DNA of 64,000 bases from Saccharibacillus qingshengii (GCF_013185195.1 NZ_JAAZWC010000006.1:154564-218563), one strand, 5' to 3'; shown: positions 10,391-19,239, counted from the first letter of the stretch. Numbers and translations: made by a program. The notes: generated by a model not told the origin, from the letters alone.

Positions 10391-12304
10391 ATGGGCCAGA
10401 CCGTTCGATTGACGACAGCGCAGGCGCTGATCAAATTTCTGAACCAGCAGTATATTTCTTTCGACGGGGAAGAGACGCCGTTCGTCGAAGGCGTGTTTAC
10501 CGTGTTCGGGCACGGCAACGTGCTCGGGATCGGCCAGGCGTTGGAGCAGGACCCCGGCCATCTGAAAGTGTTCCAGGGCAAAAACGAGCAGGGCATGGCG
10601 CATTCCGCGATCGCCTACGCCAAAGAAAAGCTGCGCCGCAGCATCTACGCCGTGACCGCGTCTTCCGGCCCCGGTTCGGCCAACCTGGTTACGGCGGCCG
10701 CGACGGCGCTCGCCAACAACCTGCCCGTGCTGCTGCTGCCGGCGGACACGTTCGCTTCGCGCCAGCCCGATCCGGTGCTGCAGCAGTTCGAGCAGGAATA
10801 CAGCTTCGCCGTCACGACCAACGACGCGCTGAAGCCGGTATCCCGCTACTGGGACCGGATCACGCGCCCCGAGCAGCTGATGAGCAGCCTGCTGCGGGCG
10901 TTCGAAGTGCTGACCGATCCGGCCCGCAGCGGTCCGGCGACGATCTGCATCTGCCAGGACACCGAAGGAGAAGCGTTCGATTACGACGAAGGCTTTTTCC
11001 GCAAAAGAGTGCATTACATGGACCGCCTCCAGCCGAGCGAACGCGAACTGGACGCGGCGGCGCAGTTGATCCGGGCCAGCCGCAAGCCGCTGCTGCTCGT
11101 CGGCGGCGGCGCGAAATATTCCGGCTCCCGCGAAGAGCTGATCGCGTTCTCGCAGGCGTACAACATTCCGCTCGTCGAGACGCATGCCGGCAAATCGACG
11201 GTCGAGTACACCTTCGCCAACCATCTCGGCGGCACGGGCGTGCTCGGAACGTCGGCCGCCAACGCCGCGGCGCGCGAAGCGGATCTCGTGATCGGCATCG
11301 GCACCCGGTACACGGACTTTACGACCTCGTCCAAAACGGCGTTCGACTTCGACAAGACGTCGTTCCTGAACATCAACGTCAGCCGGATGCAGACGTACAA
11401 GCTGGAAGGGCTGTCTGTCGTCGCGGACGCCAAAGCATCGATCGCGGCGCTGCACGAACGGCTCGGCGGCTACGAGAGCGAGTTCGGCACGCGCATCGCG
11501 GAACTGAAGGCCGCGTGGGACGCCGAACGGAATCGCCTGGGCGGCATCTCGTTCGAGCGCGAAGGCTTCGATCCGGAGATCAAAGGCCATTTCGCCCAGG
11601 AGACGCTGAACGAATACGCCGACGCGCTCGGCACGGAACTTGCGCAGACGACCGCGCTGATCGCGATCAACGAAGCGGTGAGCCCGGACAGCATCGTGAT
11701 CTCGTCGGCCGGCTCTCTGCCCGGCGATCTGCAGCGGCTGTGGAATGTGAAGGTGCCGAATACGTACCATCTGGAATACGGGTATTCGTGCATGGGCTAC
11801 GAAGTGGCCGGCGCGCTCGGCGCGCGTCTGGCCAAGCCGGACCGCGAAGTGTACGCGATCGTCGGCGACGGCAGCTTCCTCATGCTGCATTCCGAGCTGG
11901 TGACGGCGCTTCAGACCGGCAACAAGATCAATATTATGCTGTTCGACAACTCCGGCTTCGGCTGCATTAACAACTTGCAGATGGGCAACGGCGGCGGCAG
12001 CTTCCAGTGCGAATTCCGCGACCACCGGGGCGCGATCATGAACATCGATTATGCCAAAATCGCCGAAGGTTACGGAGCCAAAGTCTACCGCGCGAACACG
12101 GCCGAAGAAGTGCAAGCCGCGATCGAAGACGCCAAACGTCAGGACGTCTCGACGCTGATCGAGATGAAAGTGCTGCCCAAGACGATGAGCGAAGGTTACG
12201 ACAACTGGTGGAACGTCGGCGTCGCCGAAGTATCGGGCAGCGAAGCCGTCCAGGCCGCGTACGCGCGCCGGGCGGAGATGCTCAAGACGGCGAAGCAGTA
12301 TTGA
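10391..12304 (+). CDS. iolD: 3D-(3,5/4)-trihydroxycyclohexane-1,2-dione hydrolase IolD
   Basis: Thiamine-diphosphate-dependent hydrolase that opens the cyclohexanedione ring to 5-deoxy-D-glucuronate. The 637-residue protein has the three-domain plan of acetolactate-synthase-like enzymes: an N-terminal pyrimidine domain with VFGHGNVLGIGQA, a central domain with KPLLLVGGG, and a C-terminal ThDP/Mg motif beginning VGDGSFLM and running to FDNSGFGCINN. An in-frame ATG at 10355 exists, but AAGGTGG precedes the ATG at 10391 and MGQTVRLTTAQ is the expected N terminus. Last gene of the operon. A 660-base gap follows, with a terminator near 12.65 kb. Confidence 0.93.
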   Translation: MGQTVRLTTAQALIKFLNQQYISFDGEETPFVEGVFTVFGHGNVLGIGQALEQDPGHLKVFQGKNEQGMAHSAIAYAKEKLRRSIYAVTASSGPGSANLVTAAATALANNLPVLLLPADTFASRQPDPVLQQFEQEYSFAVTTNDALKPVSRYWDRITRPEQLMSSLLRAFEVLTDPARSGPATICICQDTEGEAFDYDEGFFRKRVHYMDRLQPSERELDAAAQLIRASRKPLLLVGGGAKYSGSREELIAFSQAYNIPLVETHAGKSTVEYTFANHLGGTGVLGTSAANAAAREADLVIGIGTRYTDFTTSSKTAFDFDKTSFLNINVSRMQTYKLEGLSVVADAKASIAALHERLGGYESEFGTRIAELKAAWDAERNRLGGISFEREGFDPEIKGHFAQETLNEYADALGTELAQTTALIAINEAVSPDSIVISSAGSLPGDLQRLWNVKVPNTYHLEYGYSCMGYEVAGALGARLAKPDREVYAIVGDGSFLMLHSELVTALQTGNKINIMLFDNSGFGCINNLQMGNGGGSFQCEFRDHRGAIMNIDYAKIAEGYGAKVYRANTAEEVQAAIEDAKRQDVSTLIEMKVLPKTMSEGYDNWWNVGVAEVSGSEAVQAAYARRAEMLKTAKQY

Positions 12305-12368
12305 GGGGTGGGAGTTGGCGGTTTGAAGGGGTGAGCTTGGAGCGCCGAGTGGAGTGGGGCGCTTGAGG

Positions 12369-12590
12369 CGAAATGTTGACTTTTCGACCACATTTCAGGC
12401 GGGAAAAGACCGAATCGGCGAAAAAGTGATCCTTTTGATCACATTTTTCGACGTTTTTGCCGGAATGAGTGTCTTTTAAGCAAAAAAGTGATCATATAGG
12501 CAGCATTTTCGGCAGTAGAGCCGTTTTGACGTGAAAATGTGAGCGAAATGATCACATTTAGCTCGGTTTAGCTCGGTTTAGCTCGGCCTA
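12369..12590. repeat. Cluster of GTGATC-type palindromes plus short decamer repeat
   Basis: Non-coding stretch after iolD. Four imperfect palindromic units share the form AAA(A/T)GTGATC..GATCACATTT: near 12371, 12421, 12482 and 12533, spaced 50-60 bases. The last contains AAATGTGA/TCACATTT with a nine-base gap. GCTCGGTTTA then occurs in tandem at 12561-12590 (third unit GCTCGGCCTA). The role is unknown. Confidence 0.6.
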
Positions 12591-12645
12591 TGCCGCACTC
12601 GCTCGCAAAGTCGGGCTGCGCTGCGGCAATCGGGCCGGTCCATGC

Positions 12646-12692
12646 AAAAAGAAGCCTCTGCGTGAAGGATACTCCTTCCGCAGAGGCTTTTT
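12646..12692 (+). terminator. Terminator downstream of iolABCD
   Basis: Long stem AAGCCTCTGCG/CGCAGAGGCTT extended by GAAGGA/TCCTTC around a three-base loop, with flanking A and T tracts. It lies about 340 bases after the iolD stop. Confidence 0.85.
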
Positions 12693-12799
12693 GGCGTATG
12701 CATAAGTACAACATTAACTTTTTTCAGTAACTCTGCCGTACCTCACATCCGACCGGCACCGGAAGACGGCCAGCCGGACCGGAAGCAGAAAACTGCCCG

Positions 12800-12960
12800 A
12801 ATCGGCTCGATTTTCCCTGTACCACATTCGTCCCAATCTTCAATGGTTTCTCGTGTATCGGATTCGCCCGAACCCGCACGATTTTCCTCGGTACCGCATT
12901 CGCCCGAACCCGCATCGCTTTCCCTCGCTCCGATTTTCCCCGCACCGGATTCGACTCTCC
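12800..12960. repeat. Degenerate 36-bp tandem repeat
   Basis: About four imperfect units of 36 bases, sharing ATTCGCCCGAACCCGCA and GATTTTCC segments; the two central units are the most alike. Short ORFs crossing it translate as 12-residue repeats but look incidental. The minus-strand segment AAATCGTGCGGGTT is also found at 63.85 kb beside the recombinase. Confidence 0.6.
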
Positions 12961-12963
12961 TGT

Positions 12964-13716
12964 TCAAGGCGTTACGATCTGCACCTGGTGTTCCCGCGCA
13001 TACTGCATGTAAGCTTCGCTCGGCACGCTGTTCGTCACGAGCACGTCGATGTCGCTCAGCATGCAGAACGTGGTCAGCGCGTACTTATCGAATTTGCTGT
13101 CGTCGATCAGGAGGAACACGTTCAGGCTTTTCTGGACCACGGTCGCTTTGAGATCCGTCTCCAGCGGCGAGGAATTGGTCACGCCGTTCGTGAGCGAGAC
13201 GCCGGTGGAGGCGACGAACGCTTTGGTGATATTGTATTTTTTGAGCAGTTCGATGCTCTGGAAGCCGACGAACGAGTCTGTTTTGCGCTCGAACATGCCG
13301 CCTGTGGAGAAGATCGTCAGTCCCGGATACGGCTTGGCCTGATGGATAAAATCGAAATTGTTGGTGACGACGGTGAGCTGTTTGTGGCTGATGTAAGGCA
13401 GCAGTTCGAGCGTCGTCGTGCCGGAATCGACAAAGATCACGTCGCCGTCCTCGACATGCTGCGCGGCCAGCCGGCCGATCTCCTGCTTTTTGGTCAAGTT
13501 GCGGTCTTTGCGTTCGTCGAATACGACCAGCGTGGAATGGTTGACCGACACGCCTCCGTACACTTTGCGGAACAAACCGGCGTCCACCAGGTCTTTGACG
13601 TCCCGGCGGATCGTATTCATCGATACGCCGAAGTGCTGCACCAGCTCTTCGAGCGAGACGGATTCATGTTCAAATACGTATTCCTTGATTTGGTTGAGGC
13701 GCTGCGATTTGATCAT
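12964..13716 (-). CDS. DeoR-family transcriptional regulator, IolR paralogue
   Basis: 250-residue DNA-binding regulator with a DeoR HTH (VSLEELVQHFGVSMNTIRRD) and a phosphosugar sensor domain (VIFVDSGTTT, VVTNNFDFIHQ, KAFVASTGVSLTNGVTNSSPLE). It is clearly paralogous to IolR at 5.8-6.5 kb, with the same length and motifs throughout but lower similarity to Bacillus IolR. It closes the iol locus on the opposite strand. Its target is unknown; candidates are its own gene, the iol genes, or a distant inositol transporter. A single IolR-like motif lies 77 bases upstream of its start. The ATG follows GGAGACC with modest Shine-Dalgarno character. Confidence 0.88.
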   Translation of the reverse strand: MIKSQRLNQIKEYVFEHESVSLEELVQHFGVSMNTIRRDVKDLVDAGLFRKVYGGVSVNHSTLVVFDERKDRNLTKKQEIGRLAAQHVEDGDVIFVDSGTTTLELLPYISHKQLTVVTNNFDFIHQAKPYPGLTIFSTGGMFERKTDSFVGFQSIELLKKYNITKAFVASTGVSLTNGVTNSSPLETDLKATVVQKSLNVFLLIDDSKFDKYALTTFCMLSDIDVLVTNSVPSEAYMQYAREHQVQIVTP

Positions 13717-13792
13717 CTATAGGTCTCCTAGGTCGAAATTTTATAAAGTGTTGGTGAAGTTCATTATCTTTTATTGTATAGGCAAAAGCGCA

Positions 13793-13803
13793 AAACCAAA
13801 AGG
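13793..13803 (+). promoter_or_regulatory. Possible lone IolR-type half operator
   Basis: AAACCAAAAGG matches WRAYCAADARD at every position and lies upstream of the second DeoR gene. Unlike the other three sites it has no tandem partner. A motif this degenerate is expected a few times by chance in 64 kb. Confidence 0.3.
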
Positions 13804-13949
13804 AATCCCGGTGAAATTGTTGACGTTTCCCGTCGACGGATGTGCGGCTGGAACTTTTTTTGCCGAATTCGTAACTTGCTGGTTGGAGCGGGCGTTTGTC
13901 CATATAATTGGTCCATATCATAGATAGCTAAAAGGAGGCGAAGGCATCG

Positions 13950-15053
13950 ATGCTGATCTACAACGATCCCAAAGGCGAAGCTTACCGCAAGTTGATCGAT
14001 TATATGAGCGCCCGCGCCGCTACGTTTTCGCTCAAAGGACCGCGTATTACGAAGGTGAGGCACCCGGAAGATCCCCCGCTGCCGGAATGGCCGATCCTGG
14101 AGCAAATCCAACCTTACTTCGCACACGAAGAAGTCTATCACTGCGAGAACGGCTACGAAGACGACGAGGGCATCTATCAGGACTGCTCGTACGACGATTT
14201 GTTCTGGCATTACCGGTGCTGCCCGGAAACGGCCGACTTTTTGAAGGCGACGACTTCGCATCTGTTCGGGTGGATTCATCCGGAGCTGCCGGAAGATTTG
14301 TGCTTTTGGGACGACGACGGGAACTGTCTGATACACAGCATGTCACATGAAGATACGGCCGGCATGGATGCGACACCCGAAGAAGCCGAACGATTGTATC
14401 GCGAAATTCCGGGCGTGTTCCTGATTCCGCATACGCCTTTTCGAGATCCGCTCCAAATGCTTGAATTGACCCGGCATCATCGTTACGATCTGCTGGAATT
14501 GATGGGGCCGGGAGCGGCCGAGGCACTGGAGCGAGTCGGCGAGCTCCCGTGGCTGCGGACTCTCGAGGTGCATGACGAGACACTGGAACATCTGCCGGAC
14601 GCCCTGTTCGAGGTTGAGCGGCTTCGAAGCCTGATCTTATGCATGCGCAATTTGAACAGCATCCCCGCGGGTATCGGCCGTTTGCGCAATTTGCGCGGGC
14701 TGGAAATTTCTAACGTGCCTCTGCTGCCACACAGCGCCCGAAGCCACAGATCGACAGCGGGTCCCGAAGGTTGGAAGCTGCTGCCCAAAGAACAATTGTC
14801 GCTGACGTCGCTCCCGCCCGAGATTGGCCAGTTGAAGCGTCTGCGGTCGTTAAGTATCCATTATACGGGGCTGCGGGAACTGCCGGAGGAATTTGCGGAT
14901 CTGCGCAATCTGCGCACATTGAATCTGTCGGACAATCTGCTGATCGACGAACAACCGGAGCTGCTGCGCAGCATGCCGAAGCTGAAGTCCGTATATACGG
15001 TGCGCGACAGCGGAATCTACAGCGGACCGTACAGCTCGCATTATTTTGACTAA
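13950..15053 (+). CDS. Leucine-rich-repeat protein of unknown function
   Basis: 367-residue cytosolic-looking protein with no signal peptide. The N-terminal 170 residues are rich in acidic and aromatic residues (CENGYEDDEGIYQDCSYDDLFWHY) and match no family I recognise. From about residue 205 it has bacterial-type leucine-rich repeats: LPWLRTLEVHDETLEHLPD, LRSLILCMRNLNSIPAGIGRL, IGQLKRLRSLSIHYTGLRELP and FADLRNLRTLNLSDN, interrupted by a loop near 255-285. Such repeats usually make protein contacts. The start follows AAAGGAGGCG. It stands alone between the second DeoR gene and a repeat-filled gap. The function cannot be deduced from the neighbours. Confidence 0.8.
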   Translation: MLIYNDPKGEAYRKLIDYMSARAATFSLKGPRITKVRHPEDPPLPEWPILEQIQPYFAHEEVYHCENGYEDDEGIYQDCSYDDLFWHYRCCPETADFLKATTSHLFGWIHPELPEDLCFWDDDGNCLIHSMSHEDTAGMDATPEEAERLYREIPGVFLIPHTPFRDPLQMLELTRHHRYDLLELMGPGAAEALERVGELPWLRTLEVHDETLEHLPDALFEVERLRSLILCMRNLNSIPAGIGRLRNLRGLEISNVPLLPHSARSHRSTAGPEGWKLLPKEQLSLTSLPPEIGQLKRLRSLSIHYTGLRELPEEFADLRNLRTLNLSDNLLIDEQPELLRSMPKLKSVYTVRDSGIYSGPYSSHYFD

Positions 15054-15193
15054 AAAGGAGCCGCCCATGAACCCGGCAAGTGGAACAAGCGGTGCAGTAG
15101 GTCATGTAAGCCGAATAGCTTGAAAAAAAGCGGTCATGCAAAAAGGAGCAAGTGAGGGGGATGACATCTGATGCGGGAGATCGCCGCCGCATA

Positions 15194-15392
15194 TTCTAAC
15201 GGAACGTAGAGACGCTAAGAGCGCGATGTTCAGGTTCTTGGATTTTTAACGGATCGTATGTCCGTTAGATCCATTTTTATACGGAAAAAAAGCGGTTTTC
15301 TTTCCTTTCTTATCGCTAAGCGTCCGCTCGTTCCGTTAAAATTTCGGAGCACGCCAAAAAAAGCTTCTAACGGCAGGACGATCCGTTAGAGC
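15194..15392. repeat. TAACGGAT hairpin cluster, copy 1
   Basis: This is the only clear content of the 565-base gap after the LRR gene. TAACGG/CCGTTA segments occur as facing pairs: TTTTTAACGGATCGTATG with TCCGTTAGATCC, TTCTAACGGCAGG with ATCCGTTAGAGCC, plus a wider pair that also carries GACGCTAAG/CGCTAAGCGTC. A cluster with the same components is at 54.49-54.69 kb. Confidence 0.65.
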
Positions 15393-15618
15393 CTGGCGGA
15401 GCTGAACAAAAAGACTCAACCCCAAGCAAAGATTCCGTTGAAGCGGGTCAAGTCGGGCTTTTCGGATGTTCGCTTTCGAGCCATGGAGAGGTTTTATCTG
15501 GGCTTGCTGGATCGGCCTTACAGGACCTAAATAGCAGTACAGCTTATCGGAAACTGAAGCAAAAGCGGAACCTGTCCGCCTGATACCGGGCTGCATCGCT
15601 CTTACTACCGCCAGCCGA

Positions 15619-16110
15619 TTAGCGGTTTTGGTGATCGTGGCTTTCGCTTTTATCTTCGTGTTCCTTCCCGCCCGCCTCATGCCGATACCGGTTCAGATCG
15701 ATCCGGCCGCCTAGGCCGAATTCGATGCCTTCGGCTTCCAGCCGAAGCTGCTGCTCGCTCCCGCCGCCGTCTTCGTCCAGCGCGATTTCGCCGCGGATAT
15801 TGACGACTCTGTGCCAGGGGAGGGAATATTTGCGGCTAAGCGTATGCAGAATGCGCACAACCTGCCGCGCTCCGCGCGGACTGCCGGCAGCGGCGGCGGC
15901 CTGACCGTAGCTCATGACCTTTCCTTCGGGAATGGCGCGGATCACTTCGACTACGGCCCGGGTGAACGGAGCCAGGGCCGCGAGGTCATCCTCGGCGGAA
16001 ACGCCGCTTTGTTCGTCGGCTTCCCCCGATGCTTCGGCCGCCGCCAGATCGCTCAGAAACGCCGCGTCGAATTCCGCGCGGAGCTTGTCTTTATCGTTCA
16101 TCTCCGACAT
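15619..16110 (-). CDS. Alkyltransferase-like (ATL) DNA-repair protein
   Basis: 163-residue member of the O6-methylguanine methyltransferase fold. The core (about residues 45-140) has FTRAVVEVIRAIPEGKVMSYGQAA, GSPRGARQVV (arginine finger region) and PWHRVVN where true methyltransferases have PCHRV. Loss of the acceptor cysteine defines ATL proteins, which bind O6-alkylguanine and recruit nucleotide excision repair rather than removing the alkyl group. The acidic N-terminal 40 residues and the charged His/Lys-rich C-tail are not conserved family parts. Start at 16110 chosen from AAGGA five bases upstream; an alternative ATG lies at 16101. ytxJ lies just upstream on the same strand. Confidence 0.85.
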   Translation of the reverse strand: MSEMNDKDKLRAEFDAAFLSDLAAAEASGEADEQSGVSAEDDLAALAPFTRAVVEVIRAIPEGKVMSYGQAAAAAGSPRGARQVVRILHTLSRKYSLPWHRVVNIRGEIALDEDGGGSEQQLRLEAEGIEFGLGGRIDLNRYRHEAGGKEHEDKSESHDHQNR

Positions 16111-16141
16111 TCCTTTCCTTGTTCCTCTACGCTTTCGCCTC

Positions 16142-16501
16142 TCAACCTTTGGCAATCTGCGCATTCACCTGCTGTTCGATCCGCTCATACGTGATGTCCC
16201 AGTGCGAAGCATGCCATAACACTTTTCCGCTCTGGATCAGCAGGAACTGCGGCGATTCGTGCTTGATCCCGAGCTTTTCTTCGATGTCGTTCGAGACGGG
16301 GCGCGATTCGATCACTTTGACCAGCGCGCAGACAATCGGACGCTTGGGTTTGCGGGTATAGACTTTGAACTCTTTGAACGCCGCACCGCTGATCGGACAG
16401 GCTGTACTGTGCTTGAGCAGGGCAATGGCCTGTTCGTGCGACTGTGCAAGCAGCGCTTCCCATTGTTCGATCGCATCGATCTCCAGGTAATTCGGTTTCA
16501 T
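16142..16501 (-). CDS. ytxJ: YtxJ-like bacillithiol-system redox protein
   Basis: 119-residue thioredoxin-fold protein of the YtxJ/DUF2847 family, annotated in Firmicutes as a monothiol bacilliredoxin that works with bacillithiol. Visible features are HSTACPISGAAFKEF with a single active-site cysteine in CPIS, VKVIESRPVSNDIEEKLGIKHESPQ, and the C-terminal QVNAQIAKG. The ORF runs upstream to 16729, but the family N terminus (MKPNYLEIDAIEQW) starts at 16501, with AGAGGAG ten bases before it. It is 31 bases upstream of the ATL gene, so the two could be cotranscribed as a stress pair. Confidence 0.85.
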   Translation of the reverse strand: MKPNYLEIDAIEQWEALLAQSHEQAIALLKHSTACPISGAAFKEFKVYTRKPKRPIVCALVKVIESRPVSNDIEEKLGIKHESPQFLLIQSGKVLWHASHWDITYERIEQQVNAQIAKG

Positions 16502-16727
16502 GGCGGTAGTGCTCCTCTGCTGCGTGGTTTTGCCGTTTGCGCGGATGATCGGTCGAGGCAAACGGCCTGCTTCTTCATTATACCCATTTTGCCGTCTGAA
16601 GAAGGTCTTCGGGGAGAGCGGAGTGATTTTATAGGAAAAGTATAGAAAATTCGCCGACGAACTCTGCCCGGAATGATATGATAGCGAAAGAAAACGTTCA
16701 AGAAACGAATCGCCGGGGGGAATCATC

Positions 16728-17615
16728 ATGCGAAGCCATACTCGAACCCGTATTCTGGCCTTTTTTGTCGCGGCCGGGATGCTGCTGGGTGCAGTGCCGG
16801 GCTATGCTTTTTCGGATATTACCGATGACAAACAGGCTTCTATCATTCAATCGCTGCAAGACAAGGGCTTGATCCAGGGGGTAACCGCCGACAAGTTCGC
16901 TCCGAATGCCAAGCTGACGAACGCGCAGGCCGTGCAGCTGATCGTGGATGCGATCGGACTGGACGCCGCCAAAAAGAAAACGGACGCGCCTTCGTGGTTC
17001 GTATCCGTGCCGCAAAATGCCTGGTACGCCCCGGCGTTAAAAACGGCGCTGGAGCGCGGAGTTACGGTCGACGGGACCTGGAATGCGAACGCCAATCCGA
17101 CGCGCCAGCAGTTCGCCAAACTGCTGTATCTCGGCCTGCTGCAAAAAGGCAATTACGCCAAAGTCAGCAAATACACATCGATCACGGATGCCAAACAAAT
17201 TGCGTCCAAGAACCGCGTCGCCGTCGAATACCTGCTGATGACCAAGGTCGCTTCGCTCGACAGCAAGAAGAATTTCCGGCCTACGGCTGCCATCACCCGG
17301 ATGGAAGCGGCGGAGATGATCTATTACGCCGAGCGTATGGTCAACAAAAGCTACGCTTCTTCCGGTACGGCTACGGTGACCTACAAAGTGGAGAATGTCG
17401 ATGCCGACTTTAACAAAGTCACGCTGACGCGCACCAATCTGCCGGGAACCGGCTATGGACTCAAGGTTCGCCGGATCGACTTCGTCTCGGATACGGAAGC
17501 CGTCATTGTGTACGAAGCAACCTCGCCCAATGCAGGCAGCGCCAATATTGTCTATTCGGCGTCGGCGGTCGTCTATGTGCCGGTTGTGTACGACATAACG
17601 GTTCAAGCGCAGTAG
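16728..17615 (+). CDS. Secreted SLH-domain protein
   Basis: 295-residue exported protein: signal peptide (1-28, ending AVPGYAFS), then two to three SLH-like modules (FSDITDDKQASIIQSLQDKGLIQGV...FAPNAKLTNAQAVQLIVDAIG; WYAPALKTALERGV..NPTRQQFAKLLYLG; KNRVAVEYLLMTKVASL..AITRMEAAEMIYYA) up to about residue 210. The last 80 residues form a beta-rich domain (LPGTGYGLKVRRIDF...VYEATSPN) resembling the PrcB-like protease-complex domain. The SLH modules predict attachment to the cell wall. A weak Shine-Dalgarno GGGGGG precedes the ATG, and a terminator follows. It is unlinked to neighbours. Confidence 0.82.
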   Translation: MRSHTRTRILAFFVAAGMLLGAVPGYAFSDITDDKQASIIQSLQDKGLIQGVTADKFAPNAKLTNAQAVQLIVDAIGLDAAKKKTDAPSWFVSVPQNAWYAPALKTALERGVTVDGTWNANANPTRQQFAKLLYLGLLQKGNYAKVSKYTSITDAKQIASKNRVAVEYLLMTKVASLDSKKNFRPTAAITRMEAAEMIYYAERMVNKSYASSGTATVTYKVENVDADFNKVTLTRTNLPGTGYGLKVRRIDFVSDTEAVIVYEATSPNAGSANIVYSASAVVYVPVVYDITVQAQ

Positions 17616-17697
17616 AGCAGCGGCGCGGAAGATATCCCAAGCTTATCCGCCACCGTGCTGATGAAAATGTAAGCAAATAAACAATTTAGTTGAAAAT

Positions 17698-17731
17698 AAG
17701 TCCGCGGATCAGTATCCGGCGGGCTTTTTTT
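17698..17731 (+). terminator. Terminator after SLH-protein gene
   Basis: Stem AAGTCCGCGGAT/ATCCGGCGGGCTT with a four-base loop and seven T residues. Confidence 0.85.
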
Positions 17732-17792
17732 GCGATCATAAAAGCCGTGGTTGTGCGGTTTGAGGGATGATATCTAAAATTGAAAATATTTC

Positions 17793-17822
17793 TTGACCCC
17801 TGTCTGTTTTGTCATATATAAT
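17793..17822 (+). promoter_or_regulatory. Promoter of the export-protein gene
   Basis: TTGACC (17793-17798), an 18-base spacer, then perfect TATAAT (17817-17822). Confidence 0.75.
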
Positions 17823-17833
17823 GCAAAAGCAAA

Positions 17834-17855
17834 GTTTAAAACAAATGTTTTAAAC
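17834..17855. promoter_or_regulatory. 22-bp perfect palindrome, probable TetR-family operator
   Basis: GTTTAAAACA, two bases, TGTTTTAAAC. It lies 11 bases after the -10 box of the export-protein promoter, where a repressor would block initiation. The TetR gene at 19.24 kb is the natural candidate binder. Confidence 0.6.
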
Positions 17856-17904
17856 GATAGTTTAATCGGGATCCGCAGAGCGGAACCGGGAATAGGAGAA
17901 CCGG

Positions 17905-19062
17905 ATGGGACAGGTATTCAAAGCCTTCTTAAAGCTGCCAACAACCAAGGTCGGGATTATTACCGCCGTGCTGTTTCAGCTGATTTTCACCGTAATATGG
18001 ATGACGGGGTACCAGGGAATGACGGATCGGATCGATCGTCTGAACGTTGCGATCGTAAACGGAGACGAACAGATGGGCGCGGCAATCGTGCAGAATCTCA
18101 AAGAAAACCTGCCGGTCGGCGTCAAGACGGATATGACGCTTGCCGAAGCGCAGGACATGCTGCAAAATCGCGAGGTGCAGATGATCGTCGAGATTCCGGC
18201 GGATTTCGCATCCGCGGCGCAGTCGCAGGAACCGGCGGTACTGAACTATTTTATCAACGAGTCCAACCCGGTCATGATCAAGAACATGATGACTTCGGTC
18301 GCGGACACGATCACGGGGGGCGTCAACAAGCAGGCGATCGCGGGAGGCCTGACGGGTATCCTGTCGACTCAGGGCAAACTGCCGGCGGAAGCGGCGCAGA
18401 CTGCGGCGGGCGTCCTGTCCGAACGCGTCGTGTCCAACGTCGAGTCGGTCAATGTCGTTGAAGGAATGAATAACCAGATGGTGCCGATGATGATGGTGCT
18501 GGCTTCGTACGTCGGGGCGATGATCATGGGACAGAACTTCCAGGTCTCGTCGATGGCGCTTGGCGCCCGCTTCGGCCGCTGGCAGCGGATGGCGGTCCGC
18601 CTGATCGTAACGGCCGCCGCATCGGTAATCGTCTCGCTCGTCGGTACGTCGCTCGTCGCGGCGTTCGGCGGACAGATGGCACACGGCTTCCTCGCACTCT
18701 GGGGCTTCCAGGCCCTGTTCCTGCTGACCTTCATGTTCGTCGCCCAGATGTTCCTGTTCCTGTTCGGAATGGCGGGCATGCTGTTCAACATTCTGGTGCT
18801 GTCGGTGCAGCTCGTCTCGTCCGGTGCAATGATGCCGCGCGAGCTTCTGCCGGACTTCTATCAGAGCATCGGCAGTATCTTCCCGGCTACCTATGCGGTC
18901 GACGGACTGATGAATACGCTGTTCGGCGGACCAAGCGCCGGCGGAGACGCCGCTGCGCTGCTGCTGATCCTGGCCGCCGCTCTGGTGCTGATTATCGGTT
19001 CGACGGCGCTTCGCCGCGACAAGGCTCCGGTACCTCCGGTTGTAGCGGCAGCCGAAGCATAA
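17905..19062 (+). CDS. YhgE/ABC-2-type membrane export protein
   Basis: 385-residue polytopic membrane protein: one N-terminal transmembrane helix (about 16-38), a large extracytoplasmic region (about 40-185; QNLKENLPVGVKTDMTLAEA, FINESNPVMIKNMM), then five helices (about 190-370). This plan is shared by YhgE/Pip-type proteins and ABC-2 permeases that export drugs or polymers. No ATPase gene is adjacent, so it may act alone or with a distant partner. Translation starts after AGGAGAACCGG. The gene has its own promoter with a 22-bp palindrome over the start region, and a terminator separates it from the TetR gene behind it. This arrangement suggests repressor-controlled efflux. Confidence 0.75.
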   Translation: MGQVFKAFLKLPTTKVGIITAVLFQLIFTVIWMTGYQGMTDRIDRLNVAIVNGDEQMGAAIVQNLKENLPVGVKTDMTLAEAQDMLQNREVQMIVEIPADFASAAQSQEPAVLNYFINESNPVMIKNMMTSVADTITGGVNKQAIAGGLTGILSTQGKLPAEAAQTAAGVLSERVVSNVESVNVVEGMNNQMVPMMMVLASYVGAMIMGQNFQVSSMALGARFGRWQRMAVRLIVTAAASVIVSLVGTSLVAAFGGQMAHGFLALWGFQALFLLTFMFVAQMFLFLFGMAGMLFNILVLSVQLVSSGAMMPRELLPDFYQSIGSIFPATYAVDGLMNTLFGGPSAGGDAAALLLILAAALVLIIGSTALRRDKAPVPPVVAAAEA

Positions 19063-19110
19063 TGGTATGATTGAGATCTGAGCGTACGGAACACAAGAAC
19101 GAAGCATGCC

Positions 19111-19140
19111 AGGCCGCCGCGGATGCGGCGGCCTTTTTTT
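19111..19140 (+). terminator. Terminator between export-protein and TetR genes
   Basis: AGGCCGCCGC, four-base loop, GCGGCGGCCT and seven T residues. Confidence 0.88.
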
Positions 19141-19239
19141 GAAGCGTCAATCGACCGGGATCGAAGCGTCGGAGCGCTGGACTTCGGTATATTCCGCGCG
19201 CCGTTACGCAGACGATTTCTAACGGGAGAAAGGGCGGGC

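Noticed and set aside
10193..12391. 732-codon open frame on the minus strand across iolC-iolD
   Set aside because: Antisense shadow of the high-GC iolC/iolD genes; composition is Arg/Ala/His-rich with no family motifs. The same applies to 1357-3312 (+), 31245-33074 (-), 38234-39979 (-) and 6796-8439 (-).
12535..12559. AAATGTGA..TCACATTT resembling an E. coli CRP site
   Set aside because: CRP-cAMP control is not the Firmicute catabolite system, the site is behind the operon, and it is one of four related palindromes.
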